Positions 34,088 through 49,804 of a stretch of DNA of 64,000 nt are shown here, one piece after another. The stretch is from Kuschelorhynchus macadamiae (lineage: Eukaryota; Arthropoda; Insecta; Coleoptera; Curculionidae): assembly GCA_030620095.1 (NCBI GenBank), contig JAUTXW010000059.1, forward strand, positions 473,501 through 537,500, read 5' to 3'. Below the pieces are notes generated by a model. The model ran no database searches, was not told where the DNA came from, and worked only from the letters and a program-made list of their open reading frames with translations. The position numbers were made by a program, and so were the translations under genes. Each line of letters starts with the position of its first letter. Positions within the stretch are counted from its first letter, which is position 1.

Positions 34088-34605
34088 TTTTTTACTTTCC
34101 TCTCAAGAGGAAAGTATTCTAGTTACAAAAAAACACGTTTTCTCAGTTCCGTCGGTTAGTCTGTATGTCTGTCCGCGACAAAGCTCAAGAATTATTTATC
34201 CTATTTACTTCAGGTTTTGGTTAAAAATTAAAGATCAAATGATGATGACGAGGTAACATTTTGGTAAAAATCCAATATGGCTGAACAAAATGGCGGTTTA
34301 TTGAAATGTTAAAAAAATATTACTAAGAAACTGCTTATCCATTTTATCCAAATTTTGCAGAAAAATTAGGTTTGACATGACCATCAACTGATAAGTTTTA
34401 CTACAAATCCAAAATGGCGGCCTAATAAAATATTGTGTGTCAGTGCAGAAAACTACTAAATCGATTATGTTCAAATTTTGCTCAAAAATCAAATATTATA
34501 TAGGGATGAATTGGTAAAAATGCTGAGACAAATTCAAAATGGGGGAACAAAACGGTGGCCTAATTAAATGTTTAGAAATATCTGAAAAAGTACTTATCGG
34601 ATTGA
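34088..34605 (+). repeat. R1 copy, 5' half
   Basis: Starts with the perfect palindrome CTTTCCTCTCAAGAGGAAAG, then the CGTCGG..AGTCTGTATGTCTGTC run, ACTTCAGGTTTTGGTTAAAAATT, and cores at about 34268, 34405 and 34525. It passes directly into R2 at about 34606 instead of the usual R1 3' end. Confidence 0.78.
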
Positions 34606-35330
34606 TTGATTGATGACATCCGCATTTTAAATATTTATTACTAAAAATGTATGAATTGCTCACTTAATATCGATTTTTAATCAAATCTGAATAAATATTA
34701 AAATTCGCTCGCATTCTAGGCATTCCTACTATCATTTTTTAAATATTTACTAAAAATGTATGATATGTATTTTCAAATACCCCCAGATTCCTACTTTCTT
34801 TCAGCCAAATCTACACAAATGTTAAAATTCCGCCGCCATGTTGGCATTACAATCTTGCATTTTTAAAATGTTGACAAAAATTTATGATGTGCAGTCTTAG
34901 ATACCCCTAAATGCCGAATTTTAATCAAATCTGAAAAAAATTTAAAATTAGTCTGCTATGGTGGTACCGCCATTTTTAATTCTCAAATATTGACTAAAAT
35001 TTCATAACTTTTATTCTTAAATACTTCTAGATACTGATATTTCAGCCGAATCTGTACATTCGCTATATTGGCCTTACCATTTTGATTTTTGTTGTGCATT
35101 CTTAAATATTCCCCACAAATGTTAAAATCATCCATCCGACCTGTTGACATTGTCATTTTGACACCGCTATTTTAAATTTTTAAATGCTGACACTTTTAAA
35201 TTTTCCTAGGCACTGATTCTCAGTTTTGGCTACACAAGTAACAAAATTCGTCGGCCGTATTGGCGCCGCCATTTTGGATTTCTAAACGTTGACTAAAAAA
35301 AATCGGATTTTTTACATCCGAAAGTGTATG
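34606..35330 (+). repeat. R2 tandem repeat, about 120-bp period, about 5-6 units
   Basis: Degenerate units contain ATACCCCTAGATACTGATTT, TCAGCCAAATCTG, AATGTTAAAATTCG, GCCATGTTGGCATT, GCCATTTT and AATATTGACTAAAAATTTATGA. The (A)TCA[AG]CCAAATCTG element falls at about 34677, 34800, 34920 and 35040, giving a period near 120 bp. Units differ strongly, so the array is old. Confidence 0.75.
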
Positions 35331-35483
35331 CATGTCAAATTTGAAAATAATCGGTAATGGAAGTGCTGAAAAATCCATTACAAGATTTGAACCAGACATA
35401 CAAACATACAATCAGACAAGTAGGTAGCCAATTAAAGCGCGTTAAAAGCATTGATTATAGTTTAAAACTTTAACAATAGTATT
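35331..35483. repeat. Tail region of the R1/R2 composite
   Basis: Carries GAACCAGACATACAAACATACAATCAGACA at about 35389-35418, similar in style to the CAGACAGACA runs of R1. The minus frame at 35220-35411 is antisense to this and not a gene. Confidence 0.4.
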
Positions 35484-35615
35484 TACTAAAGAGGTTTATA
35501 TTTAGGCAAGGTCTAACTTGACAGTTACAGGTTTAAGATGACATTTTTAACAACTGAACCAATAATTTTTCTAAATGTCACAATTACAAAATGACAGTGA
35601 CAATAACAACTAAAA
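35484..35615 (+). repeat. R4 interspersed repeat, copy 2
   Basis: Direct diverged copy of 6634-6765 (shared AAAGAGGTTTA, TCTAACTTGACAGT, AATTTTTCTAAATGTCACA). Confidence 0.65.
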
Positions 35616-35689
35616 ACTAAAGTTTAATAATATATAAATAACTAATTTCCTTTTAAACTTACCTAACTTATTCGTTTGATTTTAATAGT

Positions 35690-35925
35690 GAAGTAGGGAA
35701 CGATTTTGTCAACGATAATGAAGCATGGCCCATTTCTTTATTTTCGTACATCAAATATTTTAACAGGTCGTCATTTTGTTTCGCCATATTGAATTCATAC
35801 CAATACCAGTTTTTTTTTATATATCATACGTAATTTTTGTGGAAAATTAATTAAAATTAAAGCTAATCGAGTAAGTGGATTTTTTAGCTATACCGGAATA
35901 GACCGACCGACCGACAATAATGTAA
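35690..35925 (-). repeat. R1 fragment, minus orientation
   Basis: The complement of an R1 core (GTCATTTTGTTTCGCCATATTGAATTCATACC) is at about 35769-35800. A GACCGACCGACCGACA run at 35900-35915 corresponds to the TCTG/TCGG run. Confidence 0.7.
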
Positions 35926-37559
35926 AAACCCGGAACGATAATTTTTTCACGATTAATGATATTTCCTTATGCGGGAAGTGAAAACTCACGCCGTCACTGG
36001 CATTCGTCAACAAATGGCCACGGCTTGGGCATGGGCCATCCCCATTTCTTGTTTTATCGTAAACGTTGGAATGAGTTGTGATCTCTACTTTAATTCTTAC
36101 TCTAAGAATTTTACTGCAATCATGTCGCTTGCGAGTACCCTCTTCGCTCGTACACAAAACTATCTACACTTGTTTATCAAAACTGCACTTTCCTAAGTCT
36201 GTTGCATAATATTCTATTGTAATGGCGCAAAGTATAACGGAGTACTTAAAACTCACAAGGTCAGATAATCTTCTAGGTGATATACTAGATGACGATGAGA
36301 TCATTTTGAAACCTTTTGTTTGGTTTGCGTTAAAAATATTTAATTCAGATTTAAAATAATAACACAGTTTTGTATAGTGCCCGGCTTTATAAGTAAAACA
36401 TTTTCAGTTACAACAGATAACTCGAGAGTAATAACGAGTAATAGCGAACTCAGAGTTTTAAAATAAAATACTTTGTATTATTTTTTAATTATCAAATATA
36501 AATATCAATTTACTGGTCATGGGTGGAAATATTGAAAAAAAAAACGTAATATATAAAAATTGCAAACAATGTAAATTGGACTTAATCTTTAAAATCTTTA
36601 AAACCCAAAGGGATAGAAACCTAAAATGTCATTAACGAGGTAAAACTAAATTAATTACTAGTTCCTTGAATTATTTTTTTATTTTAATTCACTGAAAAGT
36701 AAAGCAATAAAACTCAAAAAATACCTACCTTTAAAATTTCGTTAAAAATATAAATATATTCAAACTGGCCGGAAGAAAAAAGAGAAGAAAAAACCTGTGC
36801 AGCAAACAAGTCAACAAACCAGACAAAGCTGCCAAAAAAACAATAATTGGTGTTGTGATTTTGTTCCCAAAAAGGAACAGAATTATTAAACCAGAAATAC
36901 CGCTTTAGCTCTGGACTCACTTTTGTCCGTACTTAGACTCACTCGATTTTCTTTAGTCGGTCAATCACTTTATATGACCTCTGGTCTTTATTATTATGGT
37001 AGCTTGGACTGGTTTTGCTTTCAGTGGGTACTTTGAATAGCAAGAATGGTATTTTATTTCGATATAAAGGGAGACTAAATTCTTAGGAATAATAAGTTCT
37101 TGAATTATCTCTCATGTCACAGATTAGGAAAGGATTTTAACCGAGATTTATATTCAAAAATTGTGGTAAAATTAAAAACAGAGCCTAATGAACTGCTGTT
37201 AAATTTGCATTATTTATATGGAAAATTGGATTTTATATGCCTAAAATGTAAAAAATCGCAGTTCATATTCGTATATATTTTGAATTTAATAGCACAATAA
37301 ATGGTCTATTTATTATGAGGAAGATACCCAAGTTAGTTGAATGATTTTTACCAGGGCTATTCAATACATCTTCGATGTGGACTAATGTAGCTTGTGGAGT
37401 ATTCTAAAGTATAGGCTAATTAAGCATACATATAAATGTATTATAATTATTATAACTATAAATACCCGCAAGGCACTGTTTTTACTGTATAACGTACACG
37501 CAAATTTACCCAAAAAACTGGTGGCTTTTAGATAAATCTTAAACAGGTTAAACATTTTA
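35926..37559. other. No recognised gene
   Basis: A GC-richer patch at 35960-36160 is open on both strands (89 codons minus, 75 codons plus), but neither product is recognisable. A 45-codon plus frame starts at ATG 36222 (MAQSITEYLKLTRSDNLL). Nothing supports expression. Confidence 0.4.
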
Positions 37560-38185
37560 AAACCATTTTACACCGTGACCCTAATTAAACTCAAACGCTG
37601 CTCTTTGAAATGTCATAACTTATTTGTTTATTTTTTGATTCTACTGATTTTTTTCGGTATGGTGCGTATAGCTAGCTGATTTCTAAGTAAAAAAAGTATA
37701 CTATATTTAATTCGATTAAACAAACCGTTTTCGACATATTTGCATTTTAACATTTTATTGTAAGTTAATTTCTAAATCCCTATACCAAAAAGCGGCTTAC
37801 TTGGAACAAAGTTCTTAGTTTATTCCTGATAACATTGGCGGTATTTTGAATTTTTTGCAATAGTTGCTCCCGTTTCCGGATTTCCTCCGTATACACTAAA
37901 GATTTCATATAACCCCAAAAGAAGAGATCCAAATGATTAAGATCAAGGTTACGCGAAGGCCTTGGAAATTCACTGCCACGACCAATCAATCTGTGAGACA
38001 ATTATTCATTTAATAAATTGCGAATAGCAACTGGATAATGTGATGGAGCACCATCGTGTATATACCATATGTTTTGTGGTAAATTAAAAGGAACCTCATC
38101 GAGAAGATTCGGCAAATCATTTCGTTGAAACGGCAAGTACTGGTTACCATTTAACCACTGACAGAGGTTGTCAGTGTAAAGTAGA
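37560..38185 (-). pseudogene. Mariner-like transposase relic, C-terminal half
   Basis: From about 38160 down to 37780 one minus frame reads WLNGNQYLPFQRNDLPNLLD, then FNLPQNIWYIHDGAPSHYPV, AIRNLLNE, a single in-frame TAA, LSHRLIGRGSEFPRPSRN, and LDLNHLDLFFWGYMKSLVY. HDGAPSH is the second catalytic Asp block, and RSPDLTPLDFFLWG has become RNLDLNHLDLFFWG. The N-terminal half and first Asp block are not visible above 38185. TIRs were not identified; ACACCGTGACCC at about 37571 may be near the 3' end. Confidence 0.78.
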
Positions 38186-38388
38186 TTCTTTGTTAATTAA
38201 CCTTTTAGCTGATCCAATTTTCTTATATCAATGTGTCAAAGTAGATTAATTTGGTCATATTTTGCGAGAAACTAACGATAATATGTGTGCGCTCATTTAA
38301 ACCTTTAGAAATTTTGCATTAATATGGTGGGTGGGCTTCTATTGTCGCCATTGTCCTTATAAAGTTACTGTAAACCGAATCTCGTAAG
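38186..38388. other. Nothing recognised
   Basis: Short spacer between the mariner relic and R3. Confidence 0.4.
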
Positions 38389-38861
38389 AGCGCTCTCTAT
38401 CTCTGGAACCTCAAGTACAAGAGGTAATAGTTTCCTTGTAGTAAATAATTACTGTAATGCTTACTTCTAAGTTGCAACAGAAGAATGAAGGCTGGTAATA
38501 TTGAATTTGGACGTAATGGAGCAGTCGCTGCAAGATTCAGGAAGGTTCTGATACTTAAAATTTGTAATTTAGTAAACAAATTAGAAGCAGTAACTTTCAA
38601 AAATTACTATTGTTACTGAAAAGAAATAACGACCTCGGAGTCAATTTCGTAAGTAGTTGCTTGGCCGTAGTAATTATAAAATTACTTTACATATGAAATT
38701 ACTATAAAGTATTATTCACAGTAACAAATACATATATAATACTTAGAAACGTGTAACCCAAAGTGGTTATTGATATATAGTAGGATTATTAATAATAAAT
38801 ACGTAAAAACCCTTGAAGAGTAGTAGTAGAAACAGTTATAGCTACTTTAGTGCCAGCTGGG
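38389..38861 (+). repeat. R3 interspersed repeat, copy 2
   Basis: Direct copy of 1244-1781 with the same landmarks and a deletion of about 70 bp. The minus frame at 38397-38600 lies in it and is not a gene. Confidence 0.8.
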
Positions 38862-41359
<2,498 letters not shown>

Positions 41360-41980
41360 ATTAACAACCATGGATTAAAAATTAAATAAATTAATCTAAA
41401 TAATTATTAATTGGTCCAAAAAATTTACTTAGTAAAATAAAACTAATTCTAATTACAAAATTACTCATGAGAGTTATATTATTCTTTTTGTTACTTCAAT
41501 GAGAAATCTTGGTGTTATTTTTAATCAAGATTTAAACTTTAATGACCATATAAAAAAATCGTTAAAAACGCATATTCACTAAGATTTTTATATAATTTTA
41601 AAGATTTTTTAAATACTAACACTAAACTAAAACTTGTTGATAGTTTAATTCTTAGTGGCCTTGATTCTTGTGATTCAATTTATCATAAAAGTACCAGTTC
41701 AAATGATAAACATAACTTATAAATTTTACATAATAATTGTATGCAACTGGTCTTACACAATATGATCATATATCTCCAATTTTTAGTAGATTTAAATTAT
41801 CTAAATTAGAATTTACACGGGAAATTCACTTATCTTGTTTTATTTATAAAATAATTTTAAACAAGTTGCTTAACTATTTATATAAAAAAATTCAATTTCG
41901 AAAAAATATTCACAATTTAAATACTAGAAATCAAAATAACTTGGAAATCCCTAATTATAAAAGGCGTCCATATTAACTCA
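41360..41980 (+). pseudogene. Non-LTR retrotransposon RT C-terminal relic
   Basis: Pieces in order: NNHGLKIK (W.....L.LN region), SMRNLGVIFNQDLNFNDHIK at about 41499-41558 (the LGV.FD..L.F..H motif), LVDSLILSGLDSCDSIYHKS at about 41633-41692 (the L..S.I.S.LDYCD.vY motif), then the 79-codon open frame from 41737. That frame holds QYDHISPIFSRFKLSKLEFT, REIHLSCFIYKII and RNQNNLEIPNYKRRPY. This is the thumb/C-terminal part of CR1/jockey-group RTs. Frameshifts occur near 41560 and 41735. The palm with the AxDD box is not found upstream. Confidence 0.75.
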
Positions 41981-42049
41981 AAGAGACTAGGTATAGAATT
42001 TAAAATATAAAAACAACTCTTAGTCTAAATCTCAGTCAAAATATATTTT
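41981..42049. other. Short spacer
   Basis: Sequence between the non-LTR relic and the 3' end of the minus-strand PLE. Confidence 0.4.
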
Positions 42050-43640
42050 ATAGATTTTTAATTCAGTCTACATGTTTCGCCAAACCGGGCATCAACAGGC
42101 CTACAAGCAAAAAATACAGTTCTAGTATACAACAATAAAATAGTAAGATTAAATTAAAATAGCCTAAGGACGACGAACAATAAATTTACACAACACATAA
42201 CGATGTTAACAAACAGACTAACGTAAATCAGAGATGAGGTTAGACGATGCAAATAAACAACAGGAAAAAGAGGGGATATATCTTTAAACATATTATTTCA
42301 TGTTATTAAATATTAAATTTGGTTCAATATTAAAAATCTTGTTGACAAAGGTTAATATTGGACTTCTTTTAGCCCTAGTAATTTCCATTTTTTTGAGTAA
42401 ATCTAATTTAATACACTTGTCATATTCGTGGATTATATTTACATTACCTAGGACGAAAAGTTGGTGATTTGACGACAGTAAATGATTAGCGAAAGTTGAT
42501 TTAGTATTAAAAATATCAGAATCTTTGCACTTTTAACAAGACTCAAATGTTCATTGATTCTGGTGGATATTTTACGTCCCGACTGTCCCACATATACCGC
42601 TGAACATTGTCCGCACTCCAGCGAATAAACACCAGACTTATCAAGAACGTCTAGTTTATCTTTATTTTTTACTAACTGTTGTTTTAACGTATTATTGGTT
42701 TTATATGATATCATTATATTAAATGGTCCAAAGAATTTTGATAATTGCAAAGAAATATCTCCGAAAAATGATATCGATCTGTAGTTTTTTATTCCGTCCA
42801 TTCTTATTCTGTCCAATATTAAATGAAAGTTTAAATTTGTTTACGAATTTGTAATACAGTTTATTAAAAGCTTTTAGAGGGAAAACATTATTTAAAGCGG
42901 TTTGCTTAATAAAATCGAGTTCATTAGAGAAAGAGATCCTTGAAAGTGGCACTTTAATAAATCTATACAAAAAGGAATTAAGTGCTGAAAATTTCTGAGC
43001 AGGAGGAGAGTTAGAAAAAATTGGATGATACTGTCAGTCGAAGATGGCTTCCTGTGAACATCAGAATTAATATTATTATCACTCCTTGTTAAAAGTAGAT
43101 CTAAAATGGCAATTTTACCATTATTTTCCATCTCAAAGGTGAAAGTAATCCTTTCGTGTAGATAATTAACAAATTGTAAAAAAGAAGAGAACTCTTCAAA
43201 AATATCATCAACGTATCTTTTATAAGCTAGTAGTTTATCAAAAAGATGCTATTCATTATGCGTTGATCTAAAGAATTCATAAATATTTCACTCAAAAATG
43301 GGGAAAGGCAAGAACCCATTGCCAACCCCATGCTTTGACCAAACATCCTATTGTTAAATTTAAAGAAATTCTATTCTAAAACTGTTTTTAGCAATAATAT
43401 AAGGTCATTTATGATTATTCTTGGCAAATTATATTGTTCAGCAACCCAGTCACCAAGTCGATGTAATCAGCTGGCGGGACGCTAGGAAATAAATTCTTGA
43501 CATCCAAGGAAATCTAGCCGCAGGAGGAACCTCAATATTCTACAAATAATTTGCAAAGTCTACAGAATTTCTGGTAGAATAAATGTTCGTAAACTTATGG
43601 AAATTCCTGTTCATCAAACAAAAAATATAAATCATCTTTT
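42050..43640 (-). mobile_element. Penelope-like element with RT and GIY-YIG endonuclease, mildly broken (copy 1)
   Basis: Minus strand, 5' part at high coordinates. SLDVKNLFPSVPPADYIDLV (about 43510-43450) is the first Asp motif. FGQSMGLAMGSCLSPFLSEI (about 43340-43280) follows. KRYVDDIFEEFSSF (about 43225-43185) carries the catalytic YVDD and runs in frame into FVNYLHERITFTFEMENNGK and IAILDLLLTRSDNN, then VHRKPSSTDS (about 43050). After frameshifts come VPLSRISFSNELDFIKQTAL, SYKTNNTLKQQLVKN, and the endonuclease piece SGVYSLECGQCSAVYVGQSG then RKISTRINEHL (about 42640-42545), the GIY-YIG motif as GVY...YVG. A last frameshift leads to TFANHLLSSNHQ and KKMEITRAKRSP, ending with a stop at 42293-42295. 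The region near 42065-42095 (GTTTCGCCAAACCGGGCATC) resembles PLE 3' flanks. The N-terminal part before the first Asp motif is short or lost. Confidence 0.85.
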
Positions 43641-44157
43641 AAATATATATCTTCTATCATTTATAACAATATTCTTTATGAAATAAAAAATCTCAAATAT
43701 GAGTAATTTAAAAATCATATCAAAACAATTAATCGTGAGATAGGATTCGAAGGCTGATTACTCAGTAATCAAAATCCTACGTTTTGTGCCATCTAGCAGA
43801 TTACCTTTTATCTAGTTTTCGTTAGTTTCTATACATAGATAATATTGAATTCTAATATTTTTATTTATATGTATTTCAATTACTTGGCACAAATAAATCA
43901 TTAAAACAAATATTTTCATAGTAACGATACAGGTAGATAGGCCTTGTAACTATTCGGTGGGTTCACAATTGTTGGATTTCTTGGGTATTGCTCATCAATG
44001 TTAATATGTTAAATTGGACCTCCTTGGTCAAGTTCCGGTCATGTTCATTAGCATACGAAGTTTAATTAAGATGGCGATATAGGTATTTAAATGTGATAGT
44101 GTATGTACTGCTTTTAACCTTAGTGCTGTAAAAACTTCTAGCACTAGTGCGGGGAAC
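42714..44157. repeat. Tandem unit C, copy 1 (1444 bp)
   Basis: Head-to-tail duplication at an offset of 1444 bp. The junction shares the 7-bp microhomology TTATATT (42714 and 44158), which fits a replication-slip or end-joining origin. The unit covers the PLE from its RT core upstream, plus about 500 bp of flanking sequence (43640-44157) that does not look like PLE. Confidence 0.93.
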
Positions 44158-45090
44158 TTATATTAAATGGTCCAAAGAATTTTGATAATTGCAAAGAAAT
44201 ATCTCCGAAAAATGATATCGATCTGTAGTTTTTTATTCCGTCCATTCTTATTCTGTCCAATATTAAATGAAAGTTTAAATTTGTTTACGAATTTGTAATA
44301 CAGTTTATTAAAAGCTTTTAGAGGGAAAACATTATTTAAAGCGGTTTGCTTAATAAAATCGAGTTCATTAGAGAAAGAGATCATTGAAAGTGGCACTTTA
44401 ATAAATCTATACAAAAAGGAATTAAGTGCTGAAAATTTCTGAGCAGGAGGAGAGTTAGAAAAAATTGGATGATACTGTCAGTCGAAGATGGCTTCCTGTG
44501 AACATCAGAATTAATATTATTATCACTCCTTGTTAAAAGTAGATCTAAAATGGCAATTTTACCATTATTTTCCATCTCAAAGGTGAAAGTAATCCTTTCG
44601 TGTAGATAATTAACAAATTGCAAAAAAGAAGAGAACTCTTCAAAAATATCATCAACGTATCTTTTATAAGCTAGTAGTTTATCAAAAAGATGCTATTCAT
44701 TATGCGTTGATCTAAAGAATTCATAAATATTTCACTCAAAAATGGGGAAAGGCAAGAACCCATTGCCAACCCCATGCTTTGACCAAACATCCTATTGTTA
44801 AATTTAAAGAAATTCTATTCTAAAACTGTTTTTAGCAATAATATAAGGTCATTTATGATTATTCTTGGCAAATTATATTGTTCAGCAACCCAGTCACCAA
44901 GTCGATGTAATCAGCTGGCGGGACGCTAGGAAATAAATTCTTGACATCCAAGGAAATCTAGCCGCAGGAGGAACCTCAATATTCTACAAATAATTTGCAA
45001 AGTCTACAGAATTTCTGGTAGAATAAATGTTCGTAAACTTATGGAAATTTCTGTTCATCAAACAAAAAATATAAATCATCTTTTAAATAT
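44158..45090 (-). pseudogene. Penelope-like RT, 3'-truncated second copy
   Basis: Carries the same RT motifs as copy 1: the first Asp block at about 44955-44895, SMGLAMGSCLSPFLSE at about 44785-44735, and YVDD at about 44670. The frame 44623-44381 reads FVNYLHERITFTFEMENNGK onward. It has the same frameshift between SEIFMNS and KRYVDD. There is no endonuclease. Confidence 0.85.
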
Positions 45091-45608
45091 ATATGTTCTA
45101 TCATGTATAACAATATTCTTTATGAAATAAAAAATCTCAAATATGAGTAATTTAAAAATCATATCAAAACAATTAATCGTGAGATAGGATTCGAAGGCTG
45201 ATTACTCAGTAATCAAAATCCTACGTTTTGTGCCATCTAGCAGATTACCTTTTATCTAGTTTTCGTTAGTTTCTATACATAGATAATATTGAATTCTAAT
45301 ATTTTTATTTATATGTATTTCAATTACTTGGCACAAATAAATCATTAAAACAAATATTTTCATAGTAACGATACAGGTAGATAGGCCTTGTAACTATTCG
45401 GTGGGTTCACAATTGTTGGATTTCTTGGGTATTGCTCATCAATGTTTTATTAAATATGTTAAATTGGACCTCTTTGGTCAAGTTCCGGTCATGTTCATTA
45501 GCATACGAAGTTTAATTAAGATGGCGATATAGGTATTTAAATGTGATAGTGTATGTACTGCTTTTAACCTTAGTGCTGTAAAAACTTCTAGCACTAGTGC
45601 GGGGAACT
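44158..45608. repeat. Tandem unit C, copy 2, with truncated PLE (minus)
   Basis: Near-identical to copy 1. Differences include GAGATCATTG/GAGATCCTTG in the VPLSMIS/VPLSRIS codons, a GTAAAAAAG/GCAAAAAAG change, and an 8-bp insertion (TTTTATTA) near 45445. The PLE part lacks the GIY-YIG domain because the unit starts inside the gene. YVDD is retained. It ends at GGGGAACT; downstream is unique. Confidence 0.93.
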
Positions 45609-45781
45609 TCCAGCACTCCTATGAGTTTGGAAAGTACTTACTTTCTGCATGCTCGTAGAAACAAGCATATTTTGTTAAACTGTAATATATGCATTTATTG
45701 TGATTTAAACCGGGATCTACACTTATCCCGATAAATTTAAAGAGACTGGAAACATTTTTAATACCTATAGGTTTCTACCGA

Positions 45782-45809
45782 GTCCATAAGTATAATTATA
45801 CTTATGGAC
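45782..45809. repeat. Perfect 28-bp palindrome
   Basis: A perfect self-complementary sequence with half-site GTCCATAAGTATAA and no spacer. It lies just beyond the unit C duplication. Confidence 0.95.
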
Positions 45810-48087
<2,278 letters not shown>

Positions 48088-49210
48088 TTTTACCTTCCCT
48101 TGTAAAAGGGAAGTATTGCAATCGTGAAAAACTCGCCCTCCAAGATTTTTCAGATCTAAATTACTCTCTGAGATTCTTTCAGATCCCTACGTGTCAGGGT
48201 CGCTAGATATTCGTAAAAAAATAAGGGTCACGTGGAGATGACCTGGTAACATTGATAGAAATCCAATATGGCAAAACAAAATGGTCTAGTGAAATGTTAA
48301 GCAATTTAAAAATCAAATATTATGTAGGCATCGACTGGTAAAATTTTGGTACGAATCCTAGATGGCGCGGGCGGAGCAAAATGTGGACTTTTGTGTATAA
48401 TTGCAATCGTGAAGAAAATCACTTTCTCAGGTTTTACATATCTTCACGTTTTAGCATCCCTAGTGTCAAAAAATAGGTTTTATCAATTCAGTCGGTCGGT
48501 CTGTCTGTTTGTCTGTCTGTCAGTTCAGGTCATAGCTTAAAAACTACTTATCAGATTGACTTCAAATTTTAATAAAAAATGAAGGGTCAGGGAAACGAAA
48601 AAAAAATGTTATTAAAAAAACTCATTATCCAGTTTACCTCAAATTTTGCACAAAAATCAAATGTTACATAGGAATGAACTGGTAACATTTTGGTATGAAT
48701 ATAAGTTCGCAAAACAAAATGGCGGCCTAGTAAAATATTTTAAAAATCAGCCTTAAAGCACTACTTATTAAATTAATATCAAATTTTGTGCAAGCATGAG
48801 GTGTGATATAGAGATAAACTGGTAAAATTTTAATACGAATTGGCAGTAACAAAATGGCGGCAAATCATTTTTTTTTAATACACGTAAATAAAATCTTATT
48901 CAATTGACTTTAAATTTTGAAGAAAAATTAAATGAGATATGGGAATAGACTGGTACGAATTCAACATGACGTAACGAAATGGCGGCGTGTGGTAATGTAA
49001 AAACTATTACTGAATTTATTTTAAATTATGTCCAAAAATCAAGTGCAGCATAGGTAGAAACTGGTAAAATATTGGTAGGAATCCAATATGATGGAGCAAA
49101 ATGTCGCAGAATAAAAATGTTTCAAAAAACAGAATATAATATGTGTTACTAAATAACCATGTACTGAACTAAACTGGGTCACAATTCACTATTCCTAATA
49201 AAAGGAAAGA
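48088..49210 (+). repeat. R1 repeat, best-bounded copy
   Basis: The 5' end has an inverted-repeat start (CCTTCCCTTGTAAAAGGGAAG) followed by TATTGCAATCGTGAAAAACTCGCCCTCC. Cores lie near 48252, 48354, 48697, 48840, 48958 and 49081. The CATATCTTCACGTTTTAGCA segment leads to the run TCGGTCGGTCTGTCTGTTTG at about 48490-48510. The 3' end is GTACTGAACTAAACTGGGTC then ACTATTCCTAATAAAAGGAAAGAT. The internal order matches 18.9-20.07 kb. The frame at 48346-48540 is chance and overlaps the TCTG run. Confidence 0.87.
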
Positions 49211-49804
49211 TCCCAATCTACTTTAAGGTTTTTTTTATGTAATCGCCGATACGTAACAGGGACTAAAAATACTTCATGGGCTAGTTGGTGTAACAAATAA
49301 CCACCGTTAAAAAATATATGATACTGCAGATTTAAGAATCAAATTTGTTCATAAATATTTTCAGATCCTTCAAAAAATTTTAAAATGAGAAATAGGAAAA
49401 CTCGTCAATTCAACGGTAATGAAATGCAGTATTGCTAATGTTATCTTCGAAATCTTCAAACCAAAGATTTTTTCAATCCACATGGTCTTGTTTCTCAACG
49501 AAAATGTTCAATTTCTATATATTTACACATCAACCCAGCCTTAAGGACTTTCCCTTACGTGGGAAACAGTTTTTCCTTTAACTCTTAATATTGTTGAGTC
49601 TATCCAAATAAAAGATATTAGCTAACAGATGATTTAAACATCACAGAGAAGCGTGCTTCGCTTAAGCCTCGTCGGACTGTGGTCGATATCTCTTCCAAAT
49701 GCATTGATCAATTATGTCCTTATCACCAAAACTTTAAATAATGCGAATTTTCACTAGTTTATGTATATAAATTTTGTAAAACTTTTATGTATCTGAGCTC
49801 AATT
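49211..49804. other. Nothing firmly recognised
   Basis: Could include decayed RT sequence upstream of the non-LTR candidate at 49805, but no motif is readable. Confidence 0.35.
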
